A stretch of 43,191 bases of DNA from Candidatus Melainabacteria bacterium (GCA_016201905.1 JACQBQ010000015.1:1-43191); one strand, 5' to 3'; positions 16,282 to 25,443 are shown, counted from the first letter of the stretch. Numbers and translations: made by a program. Notes: generated by a model not told the origin, from the sequence alone.

Positions 16282-17370
16282 ATGAAAGAATTAATTGAAT
16301 TAGTTATACAAAAAAAAGCAAGTGATTTGCATATTTCTGTTGGAATGCCACCTGTTTTAAGAATCGATGGCAAATTAATACCAACTGAATATGAGCCACT
16401 TACAGCTGAAGACACTAAAGCTTTAGTCTTTAGTATTCTTACTTTAGAGCAAAGAAAAATTTTAGAACAAAAACTAGAATTAGATTGCAGCTATGGAATT
16501 GAAGGACTAGGAAGGTTCAGGGTAAATGCATACAAAGATAGAAATGGTTTTGCTGCTGCACTTAGAACAATAACCTCCAAAATACCGACATTCGAGCAAT
16601 TAAATCTCCCAAAAATATGTCAGCAAGTTTGCACAAAACCCAGAGGACTTGTACTTGTAACAGGACCGACAGGCTCAGGTAAAAGTACAACACTTGCAGC
16701 AATGGTAGGCTGGATAAATGAAAATAGAGCAGATCATATTCTTACCATTGAAGATCCCATTGAATATATTCACACAAGTAAAAGATCTGTAGTCAATCAA
16801 AGAGAACTTGGGGCTGACACACATAGTTTTGACAATGCACTTCGAGCTGCACTAAGAGAAGATCCTGATGTAATTTTAATTGGTGAGATGAGAGATCTTG
16901 AAACGATATCTCTTGCCTTAAAAGCAGCTGAAACAGGACATTTGGTTTTTGGTACATTGCATACAAGCTCAGCTGCTCAGACCATTGATCGTGTAGTAGA
17001 CGTGTTTCCTCCTGATCAACAACAACAAATAAGAATACAGCTTAGTAATGGTTTAGTTGCTGTTTTTAGTCAGACTCTGATTTCAAAATTAAACCCTCAA
17101 GGACAAATAGATGGAAGAGTTATGGCAATGGAAATCTTGGTTAATACTCCTGCCATAGCAAACCTTATTCGAGAAGGAAAAACAGCTCAAATGTACTCTG
17201 CAATCCAAACCGGTGGAAGGTTGGGAATGGTAACACTTGAAAATAGTCTTGCTGAGCTTGTTAAGAAAAAACTTATACGACCTGAAAGTGCATTAGCAAA
17301 AAGCTCACGACCGGAAGACCTAGAAAAATTAATTTCACCTGAACTTGCTGCAAGTGGTTTTAAGCAGTAA
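16282..17370 (+). CDS. pilT: Type IV pilus retraction ATPase PilT
   Basis: PilT is the hexameric ATPase that depolymerises type IV pili for twitching motility. An N-terminal PAS-like domain (SDLHISVGMPPVLRIDGKL) is followed by Walker A GPTGSGKST at residues 128-136, the Asp box (LTIEDPIEYIH), Walker B (DVILIGEMRDLETI), the His box (GHLVFGTLHTSSA) and the PilT-type AIRNLIRE-like segment (PAIANLIREGKTAQM). Length 362 aa is typical of PilT and shorter than the PilB or GspE extension ATPases. The start lies 5 bp after the roadblock-like gene. No pilin, pilB or pilC is in the window. Confidence 0.95.
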   Translation: MKELIELVIQKKASDLHISVGMPPVLRIDGKLIPTEYEPLTAEDTKALVFSILTLEQRKILEQKLELDCSYGIEGLGRFRVNAYKDRNGFAAALRTITSKIPTFEQLNLPKICQQVCTKPRGLVLVTGPTGSGKSTTLAAMVGWINENRADHILTIEDPIEYIHTSKRSVVNQRELGADTHSFDNALRAALREDPDVILIGEMRDLETISLALKAAETGHLVFGTLHTSSAAQTIDRVVDVFPPDQQQQIRIQLSNGLVAVFSQTLISKLNPQGQIDGRVMAMEILVNTPAIANLIREGKTAQMYSAIQTGGRLGMVTLENSLAELVKKKLIRPESALAKSSRPEDLEKLISPELAASGFKQ

Positions 17371-17384
17371 AAAAATTATGTGTG

Positions 17385-17416
17385 TAAAACCTTACGATTT
17401 CTTTCTAAAACCTTAC
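17385..17416. promoter_or_regulatory. Two 11-bp direct repeats, possible operator
   Basis: TAAAACCTTAC occurs at 17385-17395 and 17406-17416, 21 bp apart (two helical turns), ending 7 bp before a good -35 box. The spacing suits a dimeric activator such as an OmpR/PhoB-type regulator. The factor is unknown. Confidence 0.4.
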
Positions 17417-17423
17417 TTTTAAA

Positions 17424-17452
17424 TTGACTATTAGTCATTAAGATGATTCAAT
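17424..17452 (+). promoter_or_regulatory. Sigma-70 type promoter of the M20 peptidase gene
   Basis: TTGACT (17424-17429), a 17-bp spacer, then TTCAAT (17447-17452). The predicted leader of about 25 nt contains the AAAGGA Shine-Dalgarno, unlike the leaderless genes of this window. Confidence 0.55.
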
Positions 17453-17484
17453 AATTGTAATTAAGTTCTAAAAGGATTAAATTA

Positions 17485-18831
17485 ATGCCTACTATAACTC
17501 CAGTTAACGTTGGTCATACAGCAGTTTTACTTTCTCAAAACAGAAGAAGGATCGATAACCAACTTCCTCCTGAAAGATTAATTCAAATTGCCAAAGAAAA
17601 TCCTGTCGTTGACACATTTTTAAAGCTTGCTGTTATTCCAACACCCACTATAAGACCTGGACACCCAAAAGAATTAGAGATGAGACAAAACATGTCTCTA
17701 GTTCGAGATATAACTGATCAATTATTTAAAGGGTTGCATCCTGAAGTTACCAGTTACGTAGATGACTACGGCTCACTAATTATAAAAGTACCTGGCTCAG
17801 AAGAGCACAAAAACAAGCAGCCACTCATGTTCATGGGTCACTTAGACGTAGTACCAGCAGATCTTGATGAACCAACCAAGCAGGTCTACCCCACATTAAT
17901 TAATCACTCTACAAAAGAAGGTATAAAAGAATACATTGCAAGCGATGGCACTACCACTTTAGGAGCAGATGATAAATCACTGGTAGCTATTATTTGGGAT
18001 GTTGTGAGGCGTACTATAAATGAACCTCATGTTCCTTATGAAATTGTGCTTGCAATAGATGAAGAAGAAGATGGTGCATCACTTGTTAATTTAAAAACAA
18101 GTGACTTTAAGTCAAAGCACATTATAGTAGCTGACTATGACAGAGCATTTCAAATAACATTTGGCTGTGCCAGTTTTGTAATTATAAAAATAGATGTTGA
18201 CGGGCTAAAGGGAGGACATTCTGGAGATGATAATCAAGAAATGATGGTTAGTGCTACAGACATTTTAAAAGAACTGCATGATGGAATAGGTAATAGAGTT
18301 ATTAAATATTTCTCTGACTTTGCAGCACCCTTATTATCTAAAAATATTTATGAGTATGAAATTGCCAGATCTGCTAGTAATAAAATTCCAACGGAAGGAC
18401 ATCTATATTTATCTTTAAGAAGTAACAGGCAAGATCTTGAAGATGAAGAAATTAAACGAATTGAGAATGAAGTTAAACAAATTGAGCAAAAACATAGAAG
18501 TAGAGAACAAGCTCTTAGTATTCAAATTAAAATCGATAAGCAATGCCCTCCCTGGAATGGAGATCCAAAGTCTTTATTAGTTAAGTTACTTACACAGGCA
18601 GCAAATGAAATTGGACACAAAGAAGTAAAAATAGCCCCTGAACATGGAGCAACACAAGTTAACAACTTAGTAGGAAAAAAGAATCAAAATGGAGAAGACT
18701 TCATACCAGTTATAGTTGGTGTAGATTCAGAACACTGGCATAGCACAAAAGAAAATGTAAGTCCTAGATCAATGAGGGAGGTTAGTAATTGGCTTTGTAA
18801 GTTTGTGCAAATTTACAGTTCTACAAATTAA
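17485..18831 (+). CDS. M20 family metallopeptidase (peptidase T / PepD-like)
   Basis: This is probably a zinc di- or tripeptidase of the cytoplasm. The M20 metal and catalytic residues are present: MGHLDVVPAD (His ligand and Asp), LGADDKSLVAI (bridging Asp), AIDEEEDGA (catalytic Glu and Glu ligand), VADYD (Asp ligand) and EHWHS near the C-terminus (His ligand). GLKGGHSGDD marks the lid/dimerisation domain as in PepD and PepT. Length 448 aa is in range. An N-terminal extension of about 45 residues precedes the conserved core. The Shine-Dalgarno AAAGGA supports the start. It is followed after 19 bp by a second zinc hydrolase gene, suggesting a peptide-use operon. The substrate cannot be told from sequence. 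Confidence 0.85.
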   Translation: MPTITPVNVGHTAVLLSQNRRRIDNQLPPERLIQIAKENPVVDTFLKLAVIPTPTIRPGHPKELEMRQNMSLVRDITDQLFKGLHPEVTSYVDDYGSLIIKVPGSEEHKNKQPLMFMGHLDVVPADLDEPTKQVYPTLINHSTKEGIKEYIASDGTTTLGADDKSLVAIIWDVVRRTINEPHVPYEIVLAIDEEEDGASLVNLKTSDFKSKHIIVADYDRAFQITFGCASFVIIKIDVDGLKGGHSGDDNQEMMVSATDILKELHDGIGNRVIKYFSDFAAPLLSKNIYEYEIARSASNKIPTEGHLYLSLRSNRQDLEDEEIKRIENEVKQIEQKHRSREQALSIQIKIDKQCPPWNGDPKSLLVKLLTQAANEIGHKEVKIAPEHGATQVNNLVGKKNQNGEDFIPVIVGVDSEHWHSTKENVSPRSMREVSNWLCKFVQIYSSTN

Positions 18832-18850
18832 TTTTAAAAGAATAAATAGC

Positions 18851-19837
18851 ATGAAAATATCCACAGCAACAAAACCTATTGATTTTACAGAAAAACTCTT
18901 TCAGCTTTTTCAGAAAAGAAAAGATGTTTCAATACAAGAATACCCTTTAGAATATAAGAAAGGAAAATATGGTTTTTTAAAAATTTCCTCAAAAGATATT
19001 ACTCCTACAGACCCAGTGCTTTTAATTCGAGCCGGCATTCATGGAGATGAAACCGCAGGTCCTATTACCATTGAGCATTATGGTAATGAAATTCTTGACT
19101 CTGCACACGAGAAAGGAATAAAGGTAATCTTGTATCCACTTGGAAACCCATCAGGGTTTGCTCTTAGACTCCGCTATAACATTGATAATGATAAGGGGTT
19201 TGACAATGACAAGGGAAAGGAAGGAGTAGGAAATAACGATTTCCTTCGCTATGAATTAGAAGACGGTAGCATAACAGATGATATCAAAGATGGCAAAATA
19301 CCATTTAAGCGTTTTTTGTGGGCTTCTGATCCTAGTCTTAAAAGCCGCTTCTGTCTGCCGCTTGAAACTGAACTTATGCATAAACTTCTTAAAGAAGATC
19401 CTCTTCCTCAAGTAAAAGGCTCAATTGATCTTCACCAAGATTACCTTACCCCAAATGCTTCTCCAGCTGCATATCAATATGCTCTTGGAAACATAGAAGA
19501 ATATAAACCAATAATTGAAGAGGTTTCAAAGATATGTCCAGTGTATAAAAATCAACTTATGGCTGCTGGCTTTAAAACAAAAATTGATGAAATTGGTAAT
19601 GTGGTAGAAGTTCCACTTGAATCCGAAATGGAAGCAATAGATGAGAACGGTTCTATTGTACGTTACGACGGTTCCATTACTGATCTTTTCTATCGCCTAG
19701 GCACACCATATAACGTAGCCGTAGAAACAACTGGAGTTACTCCTCTTGATATTGCTTGTAAAGTAAATCTTTTATGGATCCGTGGTTTTATTGATCTAAT
19801 AAAAAAACATTTTATTAGTGATAAAAATGTATCTTAA
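18851..19837 (+). CDS. M14-like zinc carboxypeptidase / succinylglutamate desuccinylase-aspartoacylase family
   Basis: The zinc motif AGIHGDET (HxxE), a following DLHQD (third ligand region) and the catalytic glutamate in VAVETTG fit the AstE/AspA branch of the M14 family, which removes acyl groups or C-terminal residues. The conserved GNPSGFALRLRYN resembles the substrate-binding NP.....R.N segment. The ATG at 18851 gives 328 aa. A TTG start at 18803 would lie inside the upstream peptidase gene and add a poor sequence. It is probably co-transcribed with the M20 peptidase. A short Asp/Lys/Gly-rich insertion (DNDKGFDNDKGKEG) is present. The substrate is unknown. Confidence 0.8.
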   Translation: MKISTATKPIDFTEKLFQLFQKRKDVSIQEYPLEYKKGKYGFLKISSKDITPTDPVLLIRAGIHGDETAGPITIEHYGNEILDSAHEKGIKVILYPLGNPSGFALRLRYNIDNDKGFDNDKGKEGVGNNDFLRYELEDGSITDDIKDGKIPFKRFLWASDPSLKSRFCLPLETELMHKLLKEDPLPQVKGSIDLHQDYLTPNASPAAYQYALGNIEEYKPIIEEVSKICPVYKNQLMAAGFKTKIDEIGNVVEVPLESEMEAIDENGSIVRYDGSITDLFYRLGTPYNVAVETTGVTPLDIACKVNLLWIRGFIDLIKKHFISDKNVS

Positions 19838-19955
19838 TTAAGGTATGACTTATTTAAAGCCTAAGATTAATTTAGTCTTTCTACTTTACAAGGCTATATT
19901 AACCTTTGTATTATAAAAGTTAGATTAATTTAGAAAAATATAAGGAGGAAATAAC

Positions 19956-20300
19956 ATGGTTAGTCCAATAGTTTTAAATCAAGGTAGAGTAGATTCATTA
20001 ATAACAGAAGTACAAAATGCAACTGAAAGAAAAAAATTAATAGTTACAGCAAATGACATTTTAAAAAGACATGAGCTAGTAAATTTAAATGCTCAGGATG
20101 TTGTAGGTTACGGACTCTTGTCGAAAAAAGTGTTAAGGCTATATGGAAGCTTTGCTCAAAACCAAATTGAAAACTATGTAAGTGCGATAAAAGAAATAGA
20201 AAGAACTACAGGAATTACCAGCATACGTAAACATTCAAAGGAATGGCTTGATGGAGACAAAGTACGTATTTCCTCTAAGATTCGATTAGGTGGTCGATAG
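19956..20300 (+). CDS. Unknown small basic protein (114 aa)
   Basis: I recognise no family. The protein is soluble, helical and basic at the C-terminus (KVRISSKIRLGGR), with no signal peptide, membrane segment or cysteine. The strongest Shine-Dalgarno in the window (AAGGAGG) precedes the ATG, so it is likely well translated. It is monocistronic and ends 4 bp from the convergent SbcD-like gene. Confidence 0.75.
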   Translation: MVSPIVLNQGRVDSLITEVQNATERKKLIVTANDILKRHELVNLNAQDVVGYGLLSKKVLRLYGSFAQNQIENYVSAIKEIERTTGITSIRKHSKEWLDGDKVRISSKIRLGGR

Positions 20301-20304
20301 TCCT

Positions 20305-21516
20305 TTATAAGTTTTCAATCAACCCTTTTGCTTTTTCAAGTAAGATTTTTTTATCTTCTTCAGTATAATCAAATAAATATTTTTCCAAAGTCGACATTGG
20401 ATTAGTAATAAGGTTTAGATTTAGATCAGATACACGATAAGTCCTTTCTTTGTGCAAAATTTCAGGCTGAATTACAAGTGCAAAGCTGTCTTTTAGAAGT
20501 TCTTTTATTTTCTCCTGATTAACTAAACCAAAATTTTCTTCAGAAATTATATACCTTACCCTTATTACTGAACCTGTATGTCTTTTACTTAAAACTTCTT
20601 TTTCTAAATCAGCTTGAGGATTCTGACTACAAGTCAAATCACAACTAATAGTAATAAATTTTCTTGGCTCAGTTGATTTAAACTCATATTTAACTTTTCC
20701 TTTTTCTAATTCAAGGCAAATAAAACCTTTATCTTCATTTTCTTCACCGAAGTCTACTCGCTCAAGAGATCCTGCATATAAAATTACAGGTTTGTCAGCC
20801 TGTAAAACCTGATGTCTGTGAATATGACCAAATCCGACATAGTCAAGACTACCTGACTGGAAAAAACTTAATGGATAACTTAAAACTTTGCCTATAGATA
20901 AATCTTGCTCTGATCCAAACTGAGCTTTTTCAATTGTTCCATGCCCTATCAAAATACTTGGAAGAACAGGATCAAGTTTTTGAATACAGCTATTTAGTGC
21001 TTGTTTAACTTTTTCAATCATTAAATTATCTTGTTCCTTTGTACTTAGGTTTCTATACTCTTCTTTTGTTAAAAGTCTGCTTTTTGTAATATGTGGAAGA
21101 GCTATAACCTGCACAACTCCACTTTTAGTTTTTATATTCTTGAGCTCAATCCTATTAAAAACTGTCACATGATCAATCTCCAGCGTATTATAAATATCAA
21201 GTGCATCTGATCCATCGATCCTATACAAAACATCATGATTGCCTACAAGCAAAATCGTCGGTATTTTATTTAAAGAAAGTTTTTTAATTCTCTTTGCAAA
21301 TTCTCTCTGGTAAAGAGGTTCAGGCGTAGCATGTTTATATGTATCTCCAGTAAAAATAGCTAAGTCAACTTGGTTATCTACAGCAAAATTAATCGGCTTA
21401 TCAAGCGCAGAAATAAAATCTTCAAATCTTTTGTTTAAACCTGTTTCGGGGTTTAATGAGCCATATCGTTCTCCCGAGCCGAAGTGTAAGTCCGAAAAAT
21501 GTACAACTTTTATCAT
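20305..21516 (-). CDS. SbcD/Mre11-like exonuclease (calcineurin-like phosphoesterase)
   Basis: The five phosphoesterase motifs are present: FSDLHFG (Asp9, His11), IFTGDTY, LLVGNHDV (Asn-His-Asp), IGHGTIE and GHIHRHQ. The order and 403-aa length fit the SbcD/Mre11 nuclease family, which with the ATPase SbcC processes DNA ends and hairpins. The C-terminal part (about 270-400) is divergent, with a short acidic end. No SbcC-like gene is adjacent in the window, so the partner is unlinked or absent. The gene diverges from pgeF over a 68-bp intergenic region that must contain both promoters. Confidence 0.85.
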   Translation of the reverse strand: MIKVVHFSDLHFGSGERYGSLNPETGLNKRFEDFISALDKPINFAVDNQVDLAIFTGDTYKHATPEPLYQREFAKRIKKLSLNKIPTILLVGNHDVLYRIDGSDALDIYNTLEIDHVTVFNRIELKNIKTKSGVVQVIALPHITKSRLLTKEEYRNLSTKEQDNLMIEKVKQALNSCIQKLDPVLPSILIGHGTIEKAQFGSEQDLSIGKVLSYPLSFFQSGSLDYVGFGHIHRHQVLQADKPVILYAGSLERVDFGEENEDKGFICLELEKGKVKYEFKSTEPRKFITISCDLTCSQNPQADLEKEVLSKRHTGSVIRVRYIISEENFGLVNQEKIKELLKDSFALVIQPEILHKERTYRVSDLNLNLITNPMSTLEKYLFDYTEEDKKILLEKAKGLIENL

Positions 21517-21571
21517 TGGTTATTATTTTGTAATTCTGGATTTTATATTCCGCAACTTCTTTATAGTATGT

Positions 21572-21577
21572 TATATT
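21572..21577 (+). promoter_or_regulatory. -10 box of pgeF, leaderless start
   Basis: TATATT is followed by 7 nt and then ATG at 21585, with no Shine-Dalgarno between. A second TATAGT lies just upstream. Confidence 0.5.
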
Positions 21578-21584
21578 TTACCCT

Positions 21585-22379
21585 ATGCTGTTTTTAGGCA
21601 AATTACGGAAAGAAACTTGGATGGAAGCAAACTACGGGCAGGTAAAAGGCTGGCAATGCCAACCACTTTTAAAGTTTTTAAATCTGAAACATCTATTTAC
21701 AGGTAAAGCAAGTGATTTAAATTTAGCAAAACATCAGCCCACTATTTTTCCAGAAAAAAGTGTAGATAAAAATCGTGAAATATTATGCAAAAATTTTGAC
21801 TTGAATTATGAAAACCTAGTTGTACTTCCTATAGCTCACACAGATAATGTTTTAGTTTTGGAAAATGAGAAAAACGAAAATCAAAAACCTGGTCACTGGG
21901 ATGCAGTGATTACTCAACTCACAAATGTACCAATATTAATTACAGCAGCAGATTGTGTACCAATCTTACTTTATTCACCTGAAAAGAAAGTTCTTGGTTT
22001 AGTTCATGCAGGCTGGAAGGGAACAGCAGCACAAATTGTAGAAAAAGCTGTAATTGCAATGCAGGAAAATTACATGGTCAGACCTTCTCAAATCATAGCT
22101 GCAATTGGTCCTGCAATTGGTCAAAAGCACTATGAGGTTAGCCAGGATGTCGCGGATCTCTTAGTACAAGCAACAGAGTCTGAAAAGATCCTCAATACAT
22201 CAGGGACAAAACCAAAAGCAGATTTAAAGCTTGCTAACTATCTGCAGCTAGACAAAGCAGGTGTAATGAAAATCTATGTTTCAGACATGGACACAGCTCT
22301 TCACACCAGCGTACTTTACTCACACAGGATCCAGGGTAAACGCGCTGGCAGGCAGGGTTTAATTGCATGTATGCTTTAA
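21585..22379 (+). CDS. pgeF: PgeF/YfiH family purine nucleoside phosphorylase / peptidoglycan editing factor
   Basis: This family was once called multicopper polyphenol oxidoreductase (laccase). It is now known for peptidoglycan editing (PgeF) and for purine nucleoside phosphorylase/deaminase activity. The signature residues are clear: ITAADCVPILLY (Cys), GLVHAGWKGT (His) and AAIGPAIGQKHYEV. The C-terminal HTSVLYSHRIQGKRAGRQGLIACML is also typical. Length 264 aa. The start at 21585 fits a leaderless -10 box; a second in-frame ATG at 21621 is possible. It ends in a 4-bp overlap with the convergent STAS-like gene. Confidence 0.9.
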   Translation: MLFLGKLRKETWMEANYGQVKGWQCQPLLKFLNLKHLFTGKASDLNLAKHQPTIFPEKSVDKNREILCKNFDLNYENLVVLPIAHTDNVLVLENEKNENQKPGHWDAVITQLTNVPILITAADCVPILLYSPEKKVLGLVHAGWKGTAAQIVEKAVIAMQENYMVRPSQIIAAIGPAIGQKHYEVSQDVADLLVQATESEKILNTSGTKPKADLKLANYLQLDKAGVMKIYVSDMDTALHTSVLYSHRIQGKRAGRQGLIACML

Positions 22380-22654
22380 AAACAAAGCTTTAGGATTTCA
22401 TTTACTCTTGCTACCCTAAACACTTTATAAATTGACGGTGGCACATTTTTAATTTGAACTTTTACATTTAACTTTTTGGCTTTTTCTATAAAGCTTTCAA
22501 GCTTTTCCAGAAAGTAAACTGAAACAAAAACAAGGTTTTGAAAATTAATTAAAATTTCATTTCTATCCAAAGCTTGATTTTCTAGCAAACTAAAAGCACT
22601 ATCTATAACTTCATTTGAAGTCATTTCGCCATTAAACAAATTTTTAATAGGCAT
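22376..22654 (-). CDS. STAS-like small protein (DUF4325-type)
   Basis: This 92-aa protein fits the STAS / DUF4325 pattern: ILINFQNLVFVSVYFLEKLESFIEKAKKLNVKVQIKNVPPSIYKVFRVARV, with beta strand, helix, strand, then a helix starting after VPP. STAS proteins act as anti-anti-sigma factors or as regulatory domains. The serine in the loop (FVSVYF) may or may not be a phosphorylation site. The start lies within the last codons of adhE (11-bp overlap), so translation is probably coupled to adhE. No anti-sigma kinase is present. Function is inferred only. Confidence 0.6.
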   Translation of the reverse strand: MPIKNLFNGEMTSNEVIDSAFSLLENQALDRNEILINFQNLVFVSVYFLEKLESFIEKAKKLNVKVQIKNVPPSIYKVFRVARVNEILKLCF

Positions 22655-25292
22655 TTCTAAACAATCCTTCCAACTCTTCTACCAACGGCATTCTTGGATT
22701 TGTTCTTAGGCTTAAGTCATTAAAGGCTTTACTTACTAAATCCGGAATAGCTGCCAAATAGTCATCAAGCTTAATATCAAGCTCACTAATCCTACATGGT
22801 AGACCAGACTTACTTAACAGTTCTTTAATTTTTTCTTTCAAGTCAACTATTAGTTTTTCAATCTCATTATTTTGGCTGCCAAGAGATTTAGCAATTTCAG
22901 CATATTTTTCTTTTGCAATGTATTTTTTATTATTCGGGAATGGCATAAACTTCGTGGGTATACCCGAATTAAAATCAATGGTGCTTAAAAGGAAAACTGC
23001 ATTTGCCCTCCCATGCGGCACACCAAACTTTGCTCCAAGCGCATGAGCCATAGCATGGTTTATTCCTACAGAAGCATTACTAAATGCCATTCCTGCAAGT
23101 GTTGCAGCATTGTGCATTTTTTGTCTAATTTCTACATCATGAGGTCTTTGAATTACTTTTGGTAAAGTTTCATAGATAATTTTTATTGCCTGCAAACAAA
23201 GCGCATCAGTAAAGTCGTTGGCATAAATCGAAACAAAAGCTTCAAGTGCATGCGTAAATGCATCTATTCCTGTATCAGCACTTGGTTTAACTGGAAGCTC
23301 ACAAACAAGCTCAGAATCTATTATTGCAATGTCTGGAGTTAAATTATAATCAAAAAGTGAGACTTTTAAATTATTTTTTTTATCGGCAATTACACATGCC
23401 GGGCTAACTTCACTACCTGTACCAGAAGTAGTAGGAATAGCAACAAGCTTTGTCTTTCCAAGAGTAGGAAAACTTATCACTCGTTTTCTAAAATCTACAA
23501 AATCAACAGACAGGTCTTCAAACTTTATATCAGGGCACTCATAAAACAATCTGATTCCTTTTGTAGCATCAATTACTGAACCACCACCAACAGCAATAAA
23601 ATAATCAGGGCTAAAATTACTTACCTCAGTAAGCCCTCTATCAATAACATCTTTACTTGGCTCAGATTCTACATCACTAAATACTTTAAAGTTACAGCCA
23701 TTTGGAAGATTATCTATTACTTTTTTTAAAACTCCGAGCTTTTCCATTGTTTTGTCAGTAACAATAAAAGCATTCTTGGCAGGAAATATTTTCAAAACAT
23801 TTAGAGAACCAGGATTAAAATATACTTGATTTGGAATACGAAACCACATAGGCATTATTTGTCTTCTCGGAACTCGCTTAATATTTAAGAGATTGTAAAT
23901 GTTTACATTTTCTGTGGTACTGTTTGCACCGCCCGTCCCACAGCCAAAACTTAACGTAGTAGGCAGATTATTGTACATTCCACCCAGCCCACCAAGCGAT
24001 GTTGGCTGATTAACAATAATTCTTCCGGCATTAATCAGGTTTTGAAACTTTGCAATTACATTTTCATCTTTTGCAAATATTCCTGCAGTATGTCCTGTAC
24101 CTCCAGAATGATTTACAAGCAAGCATTTGCTCAATGCATCACCTTCTGATTCAGCTCTTAAGACTGCAAGAACTGGCATTAATTTTTCTTTCAAAAGTGG
24201 GTGATTTTTATCATCAGAATTAATTTCACAAAGTAATATCTTTGTATTTGTTGGGACATCAATCCCTGCTGCTTGAGCAATTTTATATGCTTCTTTACCA
24301 ACATATTTATAATTCATGACACCAGTTTCAGGATCAATCACAACCGGGGTCAACTTTTTGGTCTCTTCTTCCTTGCAAATATAACAATTTATTTTTTTAA
24401 ACTCTTGGAGCAACTGCTCATAAATATCATCATCTACAACTAAAGTTTGCTCTGATGGACATTCATTTCCATTGTCAAATGTTTTAGAAATACAAATATC
24501 CATTGCAGCACTTGAAACATCATAAGACTTATGCACATAGACTGGTGTATTGCCAGAACCCACACCAATAGCTGGTTTACCAGAGCTATATGCAACCTTC
24601 ACCATTGTAGTTCCACCTGTTGCAAAAACGAGATCGACTTCTTTATGGTGAATTAAATAATTTGTCTGCTTACGCAATTTTGAATTTCTCTTTAGCCAGC
24701 CAATACAACCTTCAGGTGCTCCTGCTTTCAATGCAGCTTTATATAACACCTCTGCAGTGTAAGCAACACACTTACTAGACATTAAATGAGGGCTAAAAAC
24801 TATAGCATTTCTGGTTTTTAAAGAAATTATTGATTTGTAAATTACAGTACTTGTTGGATTGGTAACCGGTGTTAATGCTGCTATTACACCTACTGGTTCT
24901 GCAATTTCAACCATTTGTTCATCTTTAATTTCTCTAATCACATTAACGGTTTTTTTATCTTTTATCTGGTGGTATAAAAACTCACTGGCAACAATGTTTT
25001 TTAAAATCTTATCTTCAAAAAGTCCCATCCTGGTTTCTTCCACTGCAAGCTTTGCAAATTCTCTTGAATGCTCAAGAGCAGCACGAACAACTGCATAAAC
25101 AATCTTGTCAACCTGCCCTTGAGTGTACTGAGTAAAAACTGCGCTGGCTTTTCTTGCTTTTAAAAGCAATTGGTCTACGTGCGGAAAAGAATCTTCTTGA
25201 AGTTCTGATATAAAATCAAAATTTAATCTCGTTGCTTCTGTATCTAACACAAAATTTTCATGTTTGTCTTGTGGTGAAAAAACCATGGTCAT
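22644..25292 (-). CDS. adhE: Bifunctional acetaldehyde-CoA/alcohol dehydrogenase AdhE
   Basis: AdhE reduces acetyl-CoA to acetaldehyde and then ethanol with two NADH, regenerating NAD in fermentation. The N-terminal CoA-acylating aldehyde dehydrogenase (about 30-440) carries the catalytic Cys278 in GNECPSEQ and the NAD-site GSGNTPVYV. The C-terminal iron alcohol dehydrogenase (about 470-880) carries VGGGSVIDATKG and the metal site MAHALGAKFGVPHGRANAV. Length 882 aa is normal, and the linker (RVPRRQIMPMWFRIPNQVYFNPGSL) is typical. A weak AAAGGT precedes the ATG, and a small hairpin with an ACAAG loop lies at 25315-25329 upstream. The STAS-like gene overlaps its 3' end. This indicates a fermentative, facultatively or strictly anaerobic host. 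Confidence 0.97.
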   Translation of the reverse strand: MTMVFSPQDKHENFVLDTEATRLNFDFISELQEDSFPHVDQLLLKARKASAVFTQYTQGQVDKIVYAVVRAALEHSREFAKLAVEETRMGLFEDKILKNIVASEFLYHQIKDKKTVNVIREIKDEQMVEIAEPVGVIAALTPVTNPTSTVIYKSIISLKTRNAIVFSPHLMSSKCVAYTAEVLYKAALKAGAPEGCIGWLKRNSKLRKQTNYLIHHKEVDLVFATGGTTMVKVAYSSGKPAIGVGSGNTPVYVHKSYDVSSAAMDICISKTFDNGNECPSEQTLVVDDDIYEQLLQEFKKINCYICKEEETKKLTPVVIDPETGVMNYKYVGKEAYKIAQAAGIDVPTNTKILLCEINSDDKNHPLLKEKLMPVLAVLRAESEGDALSKCLLVNHSGGTGHTAGIFAKDENVIAKFQNLINAGRIIVNQPTSLGGLGGMYNNLPTTLSFGCGTGGANSTTENVNIYNLLNIKRVPRRQIMPMWFRIPNQVYFNPGSLNVLKIFPAKNAFIVTDKTMEKLGVLKKVIDNLPNGCNFKVFSDVESEPSKDVIDRGLTEVSNFSPDYFIAVGGGSVIDATKGIRLFYECPDIKFEDLSVDFVDFRKRVISFPTLGKTKLVAIPTTSGTGSEVSPACVIADKKNNLKVSLFDYNLTPDIAIIDSELVCELPVKPSADTGIDAFTHALEAFVSIYANDFTDALCLQAIKIIYETLPKVIQRPHDVEIRQKMHNAATLAGMAFSNASVGINHAMAHALGAKFGVPHGRANAVFLLSTIDFNSGIPTKFMPFPNNKKYIAKEKYAEIAKSLGSQNNEIEKLIVDLKEKIKELLSKSGLPCRISELDIKLDDYLAAIPDLVSKAFNDLSLRTNPRMPLVEELEGLFRNAY

Positions 25293-25314
25293 AATAGTTT
25301 ACCTTTTTTTATGC

Positions 25315-25329
25315 CTAAGACAAGCTTAG
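25315..25329. repeat. Small hairpin CTAAG-ACAAG-CTTAG upstream of adhE
   Basis: A 5-bp stem surrounds the pentamer ACAAG, the same loop as in the hairpin upstream of flhA (28916-28936). On the sense strand of adhE the core reads AAGCTTGTCTT. Confidence 0.5.
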
Positions 25330-25443
25330 ACTTCTTTGTAGTCAGTTTCTTCCAAAGCTAAAACGAACAAAGGTTATTAATACAATTTTTAGATGCAGCT
25401 TTAAAGCTTCACCTACTGATAATTGAAATAGTTTTTGTCAGTT

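Noticed and set aside
25280-25292. Shared ATTATGACCATG around the starts of adhE and the cobO-like gene (31920-31934), reminiscent of lacZ starts
   Set aside because: Short, explained by Met-Thr-Met N-termini; not enough for a regulatory claim or a vector artefact.
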